Source of the DNA: Syntrophaceae bacterium UBA1411
GTDB taxonomy: Bacteria > Desulfobacterota > Syntrophia > Syntrophales > Smithellaceae
Assembly (NCBI GenBank): GCA_002304995.1
Contig: DBPV01000104.1
Span: 15,338 to 30,823, forward strand
Reading direction: 5' to 3'
DNA length: 15,486 nucleotides
Of this stretch, positions 15,013-15,486 are shown in pieces (within the stretch, counting starts at the first letter, position 1; every line of letters starts with the position of its first letter). The position numbers were made by a program, and so were the translations under genes. The notes below the pieces were generated by a model, which saw only the letters and a program-made list of their open reading frames with translations, was not told the origin of the DNA and ran no database searches.

Positions 15013-15145
15013 CCGTCGACCGTCGTTTCCGCGAAGACAGTTTTCCGGATCGGCCCTGAAGGGCACAAGACGGAGCGCGCTTCGCCTGTCCGAAATGACG
15101 TAAAAGGATTGATCCTTTGTCGTAAAAAGAGAGGAAGTTTAGAAA
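15013..15145. repeat. gyrB-gyrA spacer with inverted repeat and possible dispersed repeat
   Basis: This 133-base gap contains GCCCTGAAGGGC, a small hairpin (15051-15062). It also holds the inverted repeat AAAGGAT-TG-ATCCTTT (15103-15118) and two copies of CGTAAAA (15099-15105 and 15121-15127). The part around 15071-15100, read on the other strand, begins GTCATTTCGGACAGGCGAAG and resembles a type of short intergenic repeat found scattered in many genomes. Only one copy is in view, so the repeat status is a guess. The gyrA ribosome site AGGAAG (15131-15136) ends the gap. Confidence 0.35.
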
Positions 15146-15486
15146 ATGGAACGCGATATCCACCACAAGTACATGCTGGTGAATATAGAAGACGAAATGA
15201 AGAAGTCGTACATGGATTACGCCATGAGCGTCATCATCGGGCGCGCGATTCCCGATGTGCGCGACGGCCTGAAGCCGGTGCACCGCCGGATTCTGTACGC
15301 CATGTACGAAGGGGGCAACCGCTACAACAAACCCTACCGCAAGTCCGCCCGCATCGTCGGCGATATCATGGGCCGTTACCATCCGCACGGAGACGCGGCC
15401 ATTTACGATACGCTGGTGCGCATGGCGCAGGATTTTTCGATGCGCTACACGCTGGTGGACGGCCAGGGAAACTTCGGCTCGATCGA
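15146..15486 (+). CDS. gyrA: DNA gyrase subunit A (5' part, runs off the window)
   Basis: The first 113 residues of the DNA-cleaving gyrase subunit are present. MDYAMSVIIGRAIPDVRDGL (23-42) and KPVHRRILYAM (43-53) are the signature N-terminal segments; KSARIVGDIMGRYHPHGD (66-83) and VDGQGNFGSI follow. The catalytic Tyr lies beyond the window edge. Residue 84, matching E. coli Ser83 of the quinolone-resistance-determining region, is Ala (codon at 15395-15397), while the Asp matching Asp87 is kept. The ATG at 15146 has AGGAAG at 15131-15136 upstream. ParC is a possible alternative because the N-termini are alike, but the position directly after gyrB and the sequence favour GyrA. Separation from gyrB by 133 bases suggests a shared operon or a local promoter. 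Confidence 0.95.
   Translation, partial: MERDIHHKYMLVNIEDEMKKSYMDYAMSVIIGRAIPDVRDGLKPVHRRILYAMYEGGNRYNKPYRKSARIVGDIMGRYHPHGDAAIYDTLVRMAQDFSMRYTLVDGQGNFGSI

Noticed and set aside
1..15486. tRNA, rRNA, CRISPR array, transposase or phage genes
   Set aside because: No cloverleaf, regular spaced repeat, or transposase/integrase motif was seen by eye; a software scan was not possible.

Overview
The window looks like a chromosomal replication-origin region of a Gram-negative, moderately GC-rich bacterium. A deltaproteobacterial (Desulfobacterota, Syntrophia-like) source is my best guess. It rests on the long Gram-negative form of GyrB, a KdnA/KdnB-like lipopolysaccharide-sugar gene pair, and a histidine kinase whose C-terminal style is common in that group. 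No taxonomic marker such as rRNA is present, so this is inference.

Left part (1-3290, + strand): a possible promoter at the edge, then a class I SAM-dependent methyltransferase whose stop codon overlaps the start of a membrane PAS histidine kinase. The kinase keeps its phospho-acceptor His but has lost three residues normally conserved in the ATP site. A DUF488 protein follows after a 100-bp gap holding a stem-loop. A strong bidirectional hairpin terminator (3321-3355) separates this + strand block from the convergent - strand block.

Middle part (3393-7451, - strand): in transcription order, a CBM9-like carbohydrate-binding-domain protein, a TrmJ-type tRNA 2'-O-methyltransferase, a terminator, then a two-gene operon of an iron-type alcohol dehydrogenase and a DegT-family aminotransferase. 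The aminotransferase resembles KdnA closely. The pair is therefore most simply read as a kdnB-kdnA operon that converts Kdo into 8-amino-Kdo for the lipopolysaccharide inner core. It has its own candidate promoter, with a palindrome at the -35 element.

Right part (7498-15486, + strand): rsmG, parA, parB, dnaA, dnaN, gyrB and the 5' part of gyrA, all in one direction. recF is not between dnaN and gyrB, and mnmE/mnmG are not just upstream of rsmG. DnaA boxes lie on both sides of dnaA. Upstream there is an inverted pair plus a third weak site. Downstream there are boxes, a trio-like tract and an AT-rich stretch leading to dnaN. This looks like a bipartite oriC with unwinding in the dnaA-dnaN gap. 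ParA/ParB would segregate the newly copied origin, DnaA/DnaN start and sustain replication, and gyrase removes supercoils.

I found no tRNA, rRNA, CRISPR array, insertion sequence or phage gene. The items most worth follow-up are the degenerate kinase, the kdnBA pair, the bipartite origin, the repeat-like gyrB-gyrA spacer and the natural Ala at the quinolone-resistance position of GyrA.
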